64,000 nt of DNA, taken from Cladorhizidae sp. MBARI D1340-BT2. Lineage: Eukaryota > Porifera > Demospongiae > Poecilosclerida > Cladorhizidae. Below are positions 42,034-57,000 of this stretch, in pieces. The notes below the pieces were generated by a model that was not told the DNA's origin, searched no databases, and saw only the letters and a program-made list of their open reading frames with translations. Location of the stretch: positions 25,772,242-25,836,241 of the forward strand of contig JAQNBH010000010.1 in the NCBI GenBank assembly GCA_028752905.1, read 5' to 3'. The position numbers were made by a program, and so were the translations under genes. Within the stretch, counting starts at the first letter, position 1. Every line of letters begins with the position of its first letter.

Positions 42034-45000
42034 CACTGGAGTATAGGTTGCACTGGAGTATAGGCTGCACTGGAGTATAGGCTGCACTGGAGAATAGGTT
42101 GCACTTGAGTTTAGGCTGCACTGGAGTATAGACTTCACTGGAGTATAGGCTGCACTGGAGTATAGGCTGCACTGGAGTATAGATTACACTGGAGTATAGG
42201 TTGCACTGGAGTATAGGCTGCACTGGAGTATAGGCTGCACTGGAGTATAGGTTGCACTGGAGTATAGGTTGCACTGGAGTATAGATTGCACTGGAGTATA
42301 GGCAGCACTGCAGTATAGGTGGCACTGGAGTATAGGTTGCACTGGAGTATAGGTTGCACTGCATGTATAGGCTGCACTGGAGTATAGGCTGCACTGGAGT
42401 ATAGGTTGCACTGGAGTATAGGTTGCACTGGAGTATAGGCTGCACTGGAGTATAGGTTGCACTGGAGTATAGGCTGCACTGGAGTATAGGCTTCACTGGA
42501 GTATAGGCTGCACTTGAGTATAGGTTGCACTGGAGTATAGGCTGTAATGGAGTATAGGCTGCACTGGAGAATAGGTTGCACTTGAGTATAGGCTGCACTG
42601 GAATATAGACTGCACTGGAGTATAGGCTGCACTGGAGAATAGGTTGCACTTGAGTATAGGCTGCACTGGAGTATAGGTTGCACTGGAGTATAGGTTGCAC
42701 TGGAGTATAGGTTGCACTGGAGTATAGGCTGCACTGGAGTATAGACTGCACTGGAGTATAGGCTGCACTGGAGTATAGGCTGCACTGGAGTATAGATTAC
42801 ACTGGATTATAGGTTGCACTGGAGTATAGGCTGCACTGGAGTATAGGCTGAACTGGAGTATAGGTTGCACTGGAGTATAGGCTGCACTGCAGTATAGGTG
42901 GCACTGGAGTATAGGTTGCACTGGAGTATAGGTTGCACTGCATGTATAGGCTGCACTGGAGTATAGGCTGCACTGGAGTATAGGTTGCACTGGAGTATAG
43001 GTTGCACTGGAGTATAGGCTGCACTGGAGTATAGGCTGCACTGGAGTATAGGTTGCACTGGAGTATAGGCTGCACTGGAGTATAGTTTGTACTGGAGTAT
43101 AGGCTGCACTGCAGTATAGGTTGCACTGGATTATAGGTTACACTGGAGTATAGGCCGCACTGGAGTATAGGTTGTATTAGAGTATAGGTTGCACTGGAGT
43201 ATAGGCTGCACTGGAGTGTAGGTTGCACTGGAGTATAGGCTGCACTGGAGTATAGGTTGCACTGGAGTATAGGCTGCACTGGAGTATAGGTTGCACTGGA
43301 GTATAGGTTGCACTGGAGTATAGGTTGCACTGCAGTATAGGTTGCACTGGAGTATAGATTGCACTGGAGTATAGATTGCACTGGAGTATAGGTTGCACTG
43401 GAGTATAGGTTGCACTGGAGTATAGGTTGCACTGGAGTATAGGTTGCACTGGAGTATAGGTTGCACTGGAGTATAGGCTGCACTGGAGTATAGGCTGCAC
43501 TAGAGTATAGGTTGCACTGGAATATAGGCTGCACTTGACTATAGGTTGCACTGGAGTGTAGGTTGCATTAGAGTATTGGTTGCACAGGAGTATAGGTGGC
43601 ACTGGAGTATTGGTTGCACTGGAGTATAGGTGGCACTGGAGTATAGATTGCATTGGAGTATAGGCTGCACTGGAGTATAGGTTGCAATGGAGTATAGGTT
43701 GCACTGGAGTATAGGTTGCACTGGAGTATAGGCTGCACTGGAATATAGGTTGCACTGGAGTATAGGTTGCACTGGAGTATAGGTTGCACTGGAGTATAGG
43801 TTGCACTGGAGTATAGGTTGCACTGGAGTATAGGTTGCACTGGAGTATAGGCTGCACTGGAGTATAGGTTGCACTGGAGTATAGGTTGCACTGGAGTATA
43901 GGCTGCACTGGAGTATAGGCTGCACTGGAGTATAGGTTGCACTGGAGTATAGGTTGCACTGGAGTATAGGTTGCACTGGAGTATAGGTTGCACTGGAGTA
44001 TAGGTTGCACTGGAGTATAGGCTGCACTGGAGTATAGGTTGCACTGGAGTATAGGCTGCACTGGAGTATAGGCTGCACTGGAGTATAGGTTGCACTGGAA
44101 TATAGGTTGCACTGGAGTATAGGTTGCACTGGAGTATAGGTTGCACTGGAGTATAGGTTGCACTGGAGTATAGGTTGCACTGGAGTATAGGTTGCACTGG
44201 AGTATTGGTTCACTGGAGTATAGGTTGCACTGGAGTATACTGGAGTGTAGGTTGCACTGGAGTATAGGTTGCACTGGAGTATAGGTTGCACTGGATTATA
44301 GGTTGCACTGGAGTATAGGCTGCACTGGAGTATAGGTTGCACTGGAGTATAGGTTGCACTGGAGTATAGGCTGCACTGGAGTATAGGTTGCACTGGAGTA
44401 TAGGTTGCACTGGAGTATAGGTTGCACTGGAGTATAGGTTGCACTGGAGTATAGATTGCACTGGAGTATAGGTTGCACTGGAGTATAGGCTGCACTTCAG
44501 GATAGGCTGCACTGGAGTATAGGTTGCACTGGACTATAGGCTGCACTGGAGTATAGGTTGCACTGGAGTATAGGTTCCACTGGAGTATAGGTTGCACTGG
44601 AGTATAGGTTGCACTGGAGTATAGGCTCCACTGGAGTATAGTTTGCACTGGAGTATAGGTTGCAATGGAGTATAGGTTGCACTGGAGTATAGGCTGCACT
44701 GGAGTATAGGCTGCACTGGAGTATAGATTGCACTGGAGTATAGTTTGCACTGGAGTATAGGCCGCACTGGAGTATAGTCTACACTGGAATATAGGCTGCA
44801 CTTGAGTATAGGCTGCACTGGAGTATAGGTTGCACTGGAGTATAGGCTGCACTGGAGTATAGGTTGCACTGGAGTATAGGCTGCACTTGAGTATAGGCTG
44901 CACTGGAGTATAGGTTGCACTGGAGTATAGGTTGCACTGGAGTATAGGCTGCACTGGAGTATACTGGAGTGTAAGTTGCACAGGAGTATAGGTGGCACTG

Positions 45001-48000
45001 GAGTATTGGTTGCACTGGAGTATAGGTTGCACTGGAGTATAGTGGAGTGTAGGTTGCACTGGAGTATAGGTTGCACTGGAGTATAGGTTGCACTGGATTA
45101 TAGGTTGCACTGGAGTATAGGCTGCACTGAAGTATATATTGCACTGGAGTATAGGCTGCACTGGAGTATAGGTTGCACTGGAGTATAGGCTGCACTTGAG
45201 TATAGGCTGCACTGGAGTATAGGTTGCACTGGAGTATAGGTTGCACTGGAGTATAGGCTGCACTGGAGTATACTGGAGTATAGGCAGCACTGGAGTATAC
45301 TGGAGTATAGGTTGCACTGTAGTATAGGTGGCACTGGAGTATTGGTTGCACAGGAGTATAGGTGCCACTGGAGTATTGGTTGCACTGGAGTATAGGTTGC
45401 ACTGGAGTATACTGGAGTATAGGTTGCACTGGAGTATAGGCTGCACTGGAGTATAGGTTGCACTGGAGTATAAATTGCACTGGAGTATAAGCTGCACTGG
45501 AGTATAGGCTGCACTGGAGAATACGTTGCACTTGAGTATAGACTGTACTGGAGTATAGACTGCACTGGAGTATAGGTTGCACTGGAGTATAGGTTGCACT
45601 GGAGTATAGGCTGCACTGGAGTATAGACTGCACTGGAGTATAGGTTGTACTGGAGTATAGGTTGCACTGGAGTATAGGTTGCACTGGAGTATAGGTTGCA
45701 CTGGAGTATAGGTTGCACTGGAGTATAGGCTGCACTGGAGTATAGGCTGCACTGGAGAATAGGTTGCACTTGAGTATAGGCTGCACTGGAGTATAGACTT
45801 CACTGGAGTATAGGCTGCACTGGAGTATAGGCTGCACTGGAGTATAGATTACACTGGAGTATAGGTTGCACTGGAGTATAGGCTGCACTGGAGTATAGGC
45901 TGCACTGGAGTATAGATTGCACTGGAGTATAGGCAGCACTGCAGTATAGGTGGCACTGGAGTATAGGTTGCACTGGAGTATAGGTTGCACTGCATGTATA
46001 GGCTGCACTGGAGTATAGGCTGCACTGGAGTATAGGTTGCACTGGAGTATAGGTTGCACTGGAGTATAGGCTGCACTGGAGTATAGGTTGCACTGGAGTA
46101 TAGGCTGCACTGGAGTATAGGCTTCACTGGAGTATAGGCTGCACTGGAGTATAGGTTGCACTGGAGTATAGGCTGTAATGGAGTATAGGCTGCACTGGAG
46201 AATAGGTTGCACTTGAGTATAGGCTGCACTGGAATATAGACTGCACTGGAGTATAGGCTGCACTGGAGAATAGGTTGCACTTGAGTATAGGCTGCACTGG
46301 AGTATAGGTTGCACTGGAGTATAGGTTGCACTGGAGTATAGGTTGCACTGGAGTATAGGCTGCACTGGAGTATAGACTGCACTGGAGTATAGGCTGCACT
46401 GGAGTATAGGCTGCACTGGAGTATAGATTACACTGGAGTATAGGTTGCACTGGAGTATAGGCTGCACTGGAGTATAGGCTGAACTGGAGTATAGGTTGCA
46501 CTGGAGTATAGGCTGCACTGCAGTATAGGTGGCACTGGAGTATAGGTTGCACTGGAGTATAGGTTGCACTGCATGTATAGGCTGCACTGGAGTATAGGCT
46601 GCACTGGAGTATAGGTTGCACTGGAGTATAGGTTGCACTGGAGTATAGGCTGCACTGGATTATAGGTTGCACTGGAGTATAGGCTGCACTGGAGTATAGG
46701 CTGCACTGGAGTATAGGCTGCACAGGAGTATAGGTTGCACTGGAGTATAGGCTGCACTGGAGTATAGGTTGCACTGGAGTATAGGTTGCACTGGAGTATA
46801 GGCTGCACTAGAGTATAGGCTGCACTGGAGTATAGGTTGCACTGGAGTATAGGCTGCACTGGAGTATAGGTTGTACTGGAGTATAGGCTGCATTGCAGTA
46901 TAGGTTGCACTGGAGTATAGGTTACACTGGAGTATAGGCTGCACTGGAGTATAGGTTGTACTAGAGTATAGGTTGCACTGGAGTATAGGCTGCACTGGAG
47001 TGTAGGTTGCACTGGAGTATAGGCTGCACTGGAGTATAGGCTGCACTGGAGTATAGGTTGCACTGGAGTATAGGCTGCACTGGAGTATAGGTTGCACTGG
47101 AGTATAGGTTGCACTGGAGTATAGGTTGCACTGCAGTATAGGTTGCACTGGAGTATAGATTGCACTGGAGTATAGATTGCACTGGAGTATAGGTTGCACT
47201 GGAGTATAGGTTGCACTGGAGTATAGGTTGCACTGGAGTATAGGTTGCACTGGAGTATAGGTTGCACTGGAGTATAGGCTGCACTGGAGTATAGGCTGCA
47301 CTAGAGTATAGGTTGCACTGGAATATAGGCTGCACTTGACTATAGGTTGCACTGGAGTATAGGTTGCATTAGAGTATTGGTTGCACAGGAGTATAGGTGG
47401 CACTGGAGTATTGGTTGCAATGGAGTATAGGTGGCACTGGAGTATAGGTTGCACTGGAGTATAGGCTGCACTGGAGTATAGGTTGCAATGGAGTATAGGT
47501 TGCACTGGAGTATAGGTTGCACTGGAGTATAGGCTGCACTGGAATATAGGTTGCACTGGAGTATAGGTTGCACTGGAGTATAGGTTGCACTGGAGTATAG
47601 GTTGCACTGGAGTATAGGTTGCACTGGAGTATTGGTTGCACTGGAGTATAGGTTGCACTGGAGTATAGTGGAGTGTAGGTTGCACTGGAGTATAGGTTGC
47701 ACTGGAGTATAGGTTGCACTGGATTATAGGTTGCACTGGAGTATAGGCTGCACTGAAGTATATATTGCACTGGAGTATAGGCTGCACTGGAGTATAGGTT
47801 GCACTGGAGTATAGGCTGCACTTGAGTATAGGCTGCACTGGAGTATAGGTTGCACTGGAGTATAGGTTGCACTGGAGTATAGGCTGCACTGGAGTATACT
47901 GGAGTATAGGCAGCACTGGAGTATACTGGAGTATAGGTTGCACTGTAGTATAGGTGGCACTGGAGTATTGGTTGCACAGGAGTATAGGTGCCACTGGAGT

Positions 48001-51000
48001 ATTGGTTGCACTGGAGTATAGGTTGCACTGGAGTATACTGGAGTATAGGTTGCACTGGAGTATAGGCTGCACTGGAGTATAGGTTGCACTGGAGTATAAA
48101 TTGTACTGGAGTATAAGCTGCACTGGAGTATAGGCTGCACTGGAGAATACGTTGCACTTGAGTATAGACTGTACTGGAGTATAGACTGCACTGGAGTATA
48201 GGTTGCACTGGAGTATAGGTTGCACTGGAGTATAGGCTGCACTGGAGTATAGACTGCACTGGAGTATAGGTTGCACTGGAGTATAGGTTGCACTGGAGTA
48301 TAGGTTGCACTGGAGTATAGGTTGCACTGGAGTATAGGTTGCACTGGAGTATAGGCTGCACTGGAGTATAGGCTGCACTGGAGAATAGGTTGCACTTGAG
48401 TATAGGCTGCACTGGAGTATAGACTTCACTGGAGTATAGGCTGCACTGGAGTATAGGCTGCACTGGAGTATAGATTACACTGGAGTATAGGTTGCACTGG
48501 AGTATAGGCTGCACTGGAGTATAGGCTGCACTGGAGTATAGGTTGCACTGGAGTATAGGTTGCACTGGAGTATAGATTGCACTGGAGTATAGGCAGCACT
48601 GCAGTATAGGTGGCACTGGAGTATAGGTTGCACTGGAGTATAGGTTGCACTGCATGTATAGGCTGCACTGGAGTATAGGTTTCACTGGAGTATAGGTTGC
48701 ACTGGAGTATAGGTTGCACTGGAGTATAGGCTGCACTGGAGTATAGGCTGCACTGGAGTATAGGCTGCACTGGAGTATAGGCTGCACTGGAGTATAGGTT
48801 GCACTGGAGTATAGGTTGCACTGGAGTATAGGTTTCACTGGAGTATAGGTTGCACTGGAGTATAGGCTGCACTAGAGTATAGGCTGCACTGGAGTATAGG
48901 TTGCACTGGAGTATAGGCTGCACTGGAGTATAGGTTGTACTGGAGTATAGGCTGCATTGCAGTATAGGTTGCACTGGAGTATAGGTTACACTGGAGTATA
49001 GGCTGCACTGGAGTATAGGTTGTACTAGAGTATAGGTTGCACTGGAGTATAGGCTGCACTGGAGTGTAGGTTGCACTGGAGTATAGGCTGCACTGGAGTA
49101 TAGGCTGCACTGGAGTATAGGTTGCACTGGAGTATAGGCTGCACTGGAGTATAGGTTGCACTGGAGTATAGGTTGCACTGGAGTATAGGTTGCACTGCAG
49201 TATAGGTTGCACTGGAGTATAGATTGCACTGGAGTATAGATTGCACTGGAGTATAGGTTGCACTGGAGTATAGGTTGCACTGGAGTATAGGTTGCACTGG
49301 AGTATAGGTTGCACTGGAGTATAGGTTGCACTGGAGTATAGGCTGCACTGGAGTATAGGCTGCACTAGAGTATAGGTTGCACTGGAATATAGGCTGCACT
49401 TGACTATAGGTTGCACTGGAGTATAGGTTGCATTAGAGTATTGGTTGCACAGGAGTATAGGTGGCACTGGAGTATTGGTTGCAATGGAGTATAGGTGGCA
49501 CTGGAGTATAGGTTGCACTGGAGTATAGGCTGCACTGGAGTATAGGTTGCAATGGTGTATAGGTTGCACTGGAGTATAGGTTGCACTGGAGTATAGGCTG
49601 CACTGGAATATAGGTTGCACTGGAGTATAGGTTGCACTGGAGTATAGGTTGCACTGGAGTATAGGTTGCACTGGAGTATAGGTTGCACTGGAGTATAGGT
49701 TGCACTGGAGTATAGGCTGCACTGAAGTATAGGTTGCACTGGAGTATAGGTTGCACTGGAGTATAGGCTGCACTGGAGTATAGGATGGAGTATAGACTGC
49801 ACTGGAGTATAGGTTGCACTGGAGTATAGGTTGCACTGGAGTATAGGCTGCACTGGAGTATAGACTGCACTGGAGTATAGGTTGCACTGGAGTATAGGCT
49901 GCACTGGAGTATAGGCTGCACTGGAGAATAGGTTGCACTTGAGTATAGGCTGCACTGGAGTATAGACTGCACTGGAGTATAGGCTGCACTGGAGTATAGG
50001 TTGCACTGGAGTATAGGCTGCACTGGAGTATAGATTACACTGGAGTATATGTTGCACTGGAGTATAGGCTGCACTGGAGTATAGGCTGCACTGGAGTATA
50101 GGCTGAACTGCAGTATAGGTGGCACTGGAGTATAGGTTGCACTGGAGTATAGGTTGCACTGGAGTATAGGCTGCACTGGAGTATAGGTTGCACTGGAGTA
50201 TAGGTTGCACTGGAGTATAGGCTGCACTGGAGTATAGGTTGCACTGGAGTATAGGCTGCACTGGAGTATAGGCTGCACTGGAGTATAGGCTGCACTGGAG
50301 TATAGGCTGCACCGGAGTATAGGTTGCACTGGAGTATAGGCTGCACTGCAGTATAGGTTGCACTGGAGTATAGATTGCACTGGAGTATAGGTTGCACTGG
50401 AGTATAGGTTGCACTGCAGTATAGGCTGCACTGGAGTATAGGCTGCACTGGAGTATAGGTTGCACTGGAGTATAGGCTGCATTGGAGTATAGGCTGCACT
50501 GGAGTATAGGTTGCACTGGAGTATAGGTTGCACTGGAGTATAGGCTGCACTGCAGTATAGGTTGCACTGGAGTATAGGTTGCACTGGAGTATAGGCTGCA
50601 CTGGAGTATAGGTTGCACTAGAGTATAGGTTGCACTGGAGTATAGGCTGCACTGGAGTATAGGTTGCACTGGAGTATAGGCTGCACTGGAGTATAGGCTG
50701 CACTGGAGTATAGGTTGCACTGGAGTATAGGTTGCACTGGAGTATAGGCTGCACTGGAGTATAGGTAGCACTGGAGTATAGGTTGCACTGGAGTATAGTT
50801 TGCACTGGAGTATAGGTTGAACTGGAATATAGGCTGCACTGGAGTATAGGCTGCACTGGAGTATAGGTTGCACTTGAGTATAGTTTGCACTGGAGTATAG
50901 GTTGCACTGGAGTATAGGCTGCACTGGAGTATAGGTTGCACTGGAGTATAGGTTGCACTTGAGTATAGTTTGCACTGGAGTATAGGTTGCACTGGAGTAT

Positions 51001-54000
51001 AGGCTGCACTGGATTATAGGTTGCACTGGAGTATAGGTTACAGTGGAGTATAGGCTGCACTGGAGTATAGGTTGCACTGGAGTATAGGTTGCACTGGAGT
51101 ATAGGTTGCACTGGAGTAAAGGTTGCACTGGAGTATAGTAGGTTGCACTGGAGTATAGGCTGCACTGGAGTACTGGAGTGTAGGTTGCACAGGAGTATAG
51201 GTGGCACTGGAGTATTGGTTGCACTGGAGTATAGGTTGCACTGGAGTATACTGGAGTGTAGGTTGCACTGGAGTATAGGTTGCACTGGAGTATAGGTTGC
51301 GCTGGATTATAGGTTGCACTGGAGTATATGCTGCACTGAAGTATATATTGCACTGGAGTATAGGCTGCACTGGAGTATAGGTTGCACTGGAGTATAGGCT
51401 GCACTTGAGTATAGGCTGCACTGGAGTATAGGTTGCACTGGAGTATTGGTTGCACTGGAGTATAGGCAGCACTTGAGTATACTGGAGTGTAGGATGCACT
51501 GGAGTATAGGTGGCACTGGAGTATTGGTTGCACAGGAGTATAGGTGCCACTGGAGTATTGGTTGCACTGGAGTATAGGTTGCACTGGAGTATACTGGAGT
51601 GTAGGTTGCACTGGAGTATAGGCTGCACTGGAGTATAGGTTGCACTGGAGTATAGATTGCATTGGAGTATAGGCTGCACTGGAGTATAGGCTGCACTGGA
51701 GAATAGGTTGCACTTGAGTATAGGCTGCACTGGAGTATAGGTTGCACTGGAGTATAGGCTGCACTGGAGTATAGGTTGCACTGGAGTATAGGCTGCACTG
51801 GAGTATAGGCTGCACTGGAGTATTGGTTGCACTGGAGTATAGGTTGCACTGGAGTATAGGTTGCACTGGAGTATAGGTTGCACTGGAGTATAGGTTGCAC
51901 TGGAGTATAGGTTGCACTGGAGTATAGGTTGCACTGGAGTATTGGTTGCACTGGAGTATAGGTTGCACTGGAGTATACTGGAGTGTAGGTTGCACTGGAG
52001 TATAGGTTGCACTGGAGTATAGGTTGCACTGGATTATAGGTTGCACTGGAGTATAGGCTGCACTGAAGTATATATTGCACTGGAGTATAGGCTGCACTGG
52101 AGTATAGGTAGCACTGGAGTATAGGTTGCACTGGAGTATAGGTTGCACTGGAGTATAGGTTGCACTGGAGTATAGATTGCACTGGAGTATAGGTTGCACT
52201 GGAGTATAGGCTGCACTGCAGGATAGGCTGCACTGGAGTATAGGTTGCACTGGAGTATAGGCTGCACTGGAGTATAGGTTGCACTGGAGTATAGGTTGCA
52301 CTGGAGTATACTGGAGTGTAGGTTGCACTGGAGTATAGGTTGCACTGGAGTATAGGTTGCACTGGATTATAGGTTGCACTGGAGTATAGGCTGCACTGAA
52401 GTATATATTGCACTGGAGTATAGGTTGCACTGGAGTATAGGTTGCACTGGAGTATAGGTTGCACTGGAGTATAGATTGCACTTGAGTATAGGTTGCACTG
52501 GAGTATAGGCTGCACTGCAGGATAGGCTGCACTGGAGTATAGGTTGCACTGGAGTATAGGCTGCACTGGAGTATAGGTTGCACTGGAGTATAGGCTGCAC
52601 TGGAGTATAGGTTGCACTAGAGTATAGGTTCCACTGGAGTATAGGTTGCACTGGAGTATAGGTTGCACTGGAGTATAGGCTCCACTGGAGTATAGTTTGC
52701 ACTGGAGTATAGGTTGCAATGGAGTATAGGTTGCACTGGAGTATAGGCTGCACTGGAGTATAGGCTGCACTGGAGTATAGATTGCACTGGAGTATAGTTT
52801 GCACTGGAGTATAGGCCGCACTGGAGTATAGGTTACACTGGAATATAGGCTGCACTTGAGTATAGGCTGCACTGGAGTATAGGTTGCACTGGAGTATAGG
52901 CTGCACTGGAGTATAGGTTGCACTGGAGTATAGGCTGCACTTGAGTATAGGCTGCACTGGAGTATAGGTTGCACTGGAGTATAGGTTGCACTGGAGTATA
53001 GGCTGCACTGGAGTATACTGGAGTGTAAGTTGCACAGGAGTATAGGTGGCACTGGAGTATTGGTTGCACTGGAGTATAGGTTGCACTGGAGTATAGTGGA
53101 GTGTAGTTTGCACTGGAGTATAGGTTGCACTGGAGTATAGGTTGCACTGGATTATAGGTTGCACTGGAGTATAGGCTGCACTGAAGTATATATTGCACTG
53201 GAGTATAGGCTGCACTGGAGTATAGGTTGCACTGGAGTATAGGCTGCACTTTAGTATAGGCTGCACTGGAGTATAGGTTGCACTGGAGTATAGGTTGCAC
53301 TGGAGTATAGGCTGCACTGGAGTATACTGGAGTGTAGGTTGCACTGGAGTATAGGTGGCACTGGAGTATTGGTTGCACAGGAGTATAGGTGGCACTGGAG
53401 TATTGGTTGCACTGGAGTATAGGTGGCACTGGAGTATTGGTTGCACAGGAGTATAGGTGGCACTGGAGTATTGGTTGCACTGGAGTATAGGCTGCACTGG
53501 AGTATAGGTTGCACTGGAGTATAGATTGCACTGGAGTATAGGCTGCACTGGAGTATAGGCTGCACTGGAGAATAGGTTGCACTTGAGTATTGGCTGCACT
53601 GGAGTATAGACTGCACTGGAGTATAGGTTGCACTGGAGTATAGGTTGCACTGGAGTATAGGCTGCACTGGAGTATAGACTGCACTGGAGTATAGGTTGCA
53701 CTGGAGTATAGGCTGCACTGGAGTATAGGCTGCACTGGAGAATAGGTTGCACTTGAGTATAGGCTGCACTGGAGTATAGACTGCACTGGAGTATAGGCTG
53801 CACTGGAGTATAGGTTGCACTGGAGTATAGGCTGCACTGGAGTATAGATTACACTGGAGTATATGTTGCACTGGAGTATAGGCTGCACTGGAGTATAGGC
53901 TGCACTGGAGTATAGGCTGAACTGCAGTATAGGTGGCACTGGAGTATAGGTTGCACTGGAGTATAGGTTGCACTGGAGTATAGGCTGCACTGGAGTATAG

Positions 54001-57000
54001 GTTGCACTGGAGTATAGGTTGCACTGGAGTATAGGCTGCACTGGAGTATAGGTTGCACTGGAGTATAGGCTGCACTGGAGTATAGGCTGCACTGGAGTAT
54101 AGGCTGCACTGGAGTATAGGCTGCACCGGAGTATAGGTTGCAATGGAGTATAGGCTGCACTGCAGTATAGGTTGCACTGGAGTATAGATTGCACTGGAGT
54201 ATAGGTTGCACTGGAGTATAGGTTGCACTGCAGTATAGGCTGCACTGGAGTATAGGCTGCACTGGAGTATAGGTTGCACTGGAGTATAGGCTGCATTGGA
54301 GTATAGGCTGCACTGGAGTATAGGTTGCACTGGAGTATAGGTTGCACTGGAGTATAGGCTGCACTGCAGTATAGGTTGCACTGGAGTATAGGTTGCACTG
54401 GAGTATAGGCTGCACTGGAGTATAGGTTGCACTAGAGTATAGGTTGCACTGGAGTATAGGCTGCACTGGAGTATAGGTTGCACTGGAGTATAGGCTGCAC
54501 TGGAGTATAGGCTGCACTGGAGTATAGGTTGCACTGGAGTATAGGTTGCACTGGAGTATAGGCTGCACTGGAGTATAGGTAGCACTGGAGTATAGGTTGC
54601 ACTGGAGTATAGTTTGCACTGGAGTATAGGTTGAACTGGAATATAGGCTGCACTGGAGTATAGGCTGCACTGGAGTATAGGTTGCACTTGAGTATAGTTT
54701 GCACTGGAGTATAGGTTGCACTGGAGTATAGGCTGCACTGGAGTATAGGTTGCACTGGAGTATAGGTTGCACTTGAGTATAGTTTGCACTGGAGTATAGG
54801 TTGCACTGGAGTATAGGCTGCACTGGATTATAGGTTGCACTGGAGTATAGGTTACAGTGGAGTATAGGCTGCACTGGAGTATAGGTTGCACTGGAGTATA
54901 GGTTGCACTGGAGTATAGGTTGCACTGGAGTAAAGGTTGCACTGGAGTATAGTAGGTTGCACTGGAGTATAGGCTGCACTGGAGTACTGGAGTGTAGGTT
55001 GCACAGGAGTATAGGTGGCACTGGAGTATTGGTTGCACTGGAGTATAGGTTGCACTGGAGTATACTGGAGTGTAGGTTGCACTGGAGTATAGGTTGCACT
55101 GGAGTATAGGTTGCGCTGGATTATAGGTTGCACTGGAGTATATGCTGCACTGAAGTATATATTGCACTGGAGTATAGGCTGCACTGGAGTATAGGTTGCA
55201 CTGGAGTATAGGCTGCACTTGAGTATAGGCTGCACTGGAGTATAGGTTGCACTGGAGTATTGGTTGCACTGGAGTATAGGCAGCACTTGAGTATACTGGA
55301 GTGTAGGATGCACTGGAGTATAGGTGGCACTGGAGTATTGGTTGCACAGGAGTATAGGTGCCACTGGAGTATTGGTTGCACTGGAGTATAGGTTGCACTG
55401 GAGTATACTGGAGTGTAGGTTGCACTGGAGTATAGGCTGCACTGGAGTATAGGTTGCACTGGAGTATAGATTGCATTGGAGTATAGGCTGCACTGGAGTA
55501 TAGGCTGCACTGGAGAATAGGTTGCACTTGAGTATAGGCTGCACTGGAGTATAGGTTGCACTGGAGTATAGGCTGCACTGGAGTATAGGTTGCACTGGAG
55601 TATAGGCTGCACTGGAGTATAGGCTGCACTGGAGTATTGGTTGCACTGGAGTATAGGTTGCACTGGAGTATAGGTTGCACTGGAGTATAGGTTGCACTGG
55701 AGTATAGGTTGCACTGGAGTATAGGTTGCACTGGAGTATAGGTTGCACTGGAGTATTGGTTGCACTGGAGTATAGGTTGCACTGGAGTATACTGGAGTGT
55801 AGGTTGCACTGGAGTATAGGTTGCACTGGAGTATAGGTTGCACTGGATTATAGGTTGCACTGGAGTATAGGCTGCACTGAAGTATATATTGCACTGGAGT
55901 ATAGGCTGCACTGGAGTATAGGTTGCACTGGAGTATAGGTTGCACTGGAGTATAGGTTGCACTGGAGTATAGGTTGCACTGGAGTACAGGCTGCACTGGA
56001 GTATAGTTTGCAATGGATTATAGGCTGCACTGGAGTATAGTTTGCACTGGAGTATAGGCTGCACTGGAGTATAGGTTGCACTGGAGTATAGGTTCCACTG
56101 GAGTATAGGTTGCACTGGAGTATAGGTTGCACTGGAGTATAGGCTCCACTGGAGTATAGTTTGCACTGGAGTATAGGTTGCAATGGAGTATAGGTTGCAC
56201 TGGAGTATAGGCTGCACTGGAGTATAGGCTGCACTGGAGTACAGATTGCACTGGAGTATAGTTTGCACTGGAGTATAGGCCGCACTGGAGTATAGGTTAC
56301 ACTGGATTATAGGCTACACTTGAGTATAGGCTGCACTGGAGTATAGGTTGCACTGGAGTATAGGCTGCACTGGAGTATAGGTTGCACTGGAGTATAGGCT
56401 GCACTTGAGTATAGGCTGCACTGGAGTATAGGTTGCACTGGAGTATAGGTTGCACTGGAGTATAGGCTGCACTGGAGTATACTGGAGTGTAAGTTGCACA
56501 GGAGTATAGGTGGCACTGGAGTATTGGTTGCACTGGAGTATAGGTTGCACTGAATATACTGGAGTGTAGGTTGCACTGGAGTATAGGTTGCACTGGAGTA
56601 TAGGTTGCACTGGATTATAGGTTGCACTGGAGTATAGGCTGCACTGAAGTATATATTGCACTGGAGTATAGGCTGCACTGGAGTATAGGCTGCACTGGAG
56701 TATACTGGAGTGTAGGTTGCACTGGAGTATAGGTGGCACTGGAGTATTGGTTGCACAGGAGTATAGGTGGCACTAGAGTATTGGTTGCACTGGAGTATAG
56801 GTTGCACTGGAGTATACTGGAGTGTAGGTTGCACTGGAGTATAGGCTCCACTGGAGTATAGGTTGCACTGGAGTATAGATTGCACTGGAGTATAGGCTGC
56901 ACTGGAGTATAGGCTGCACTGGAGTATAGGTTGCACTGGAGTATAGGCTGCACTGGAGTATAGGCTGCACTGGAGTATAGGTAGCACTGGAGTATAGGTT

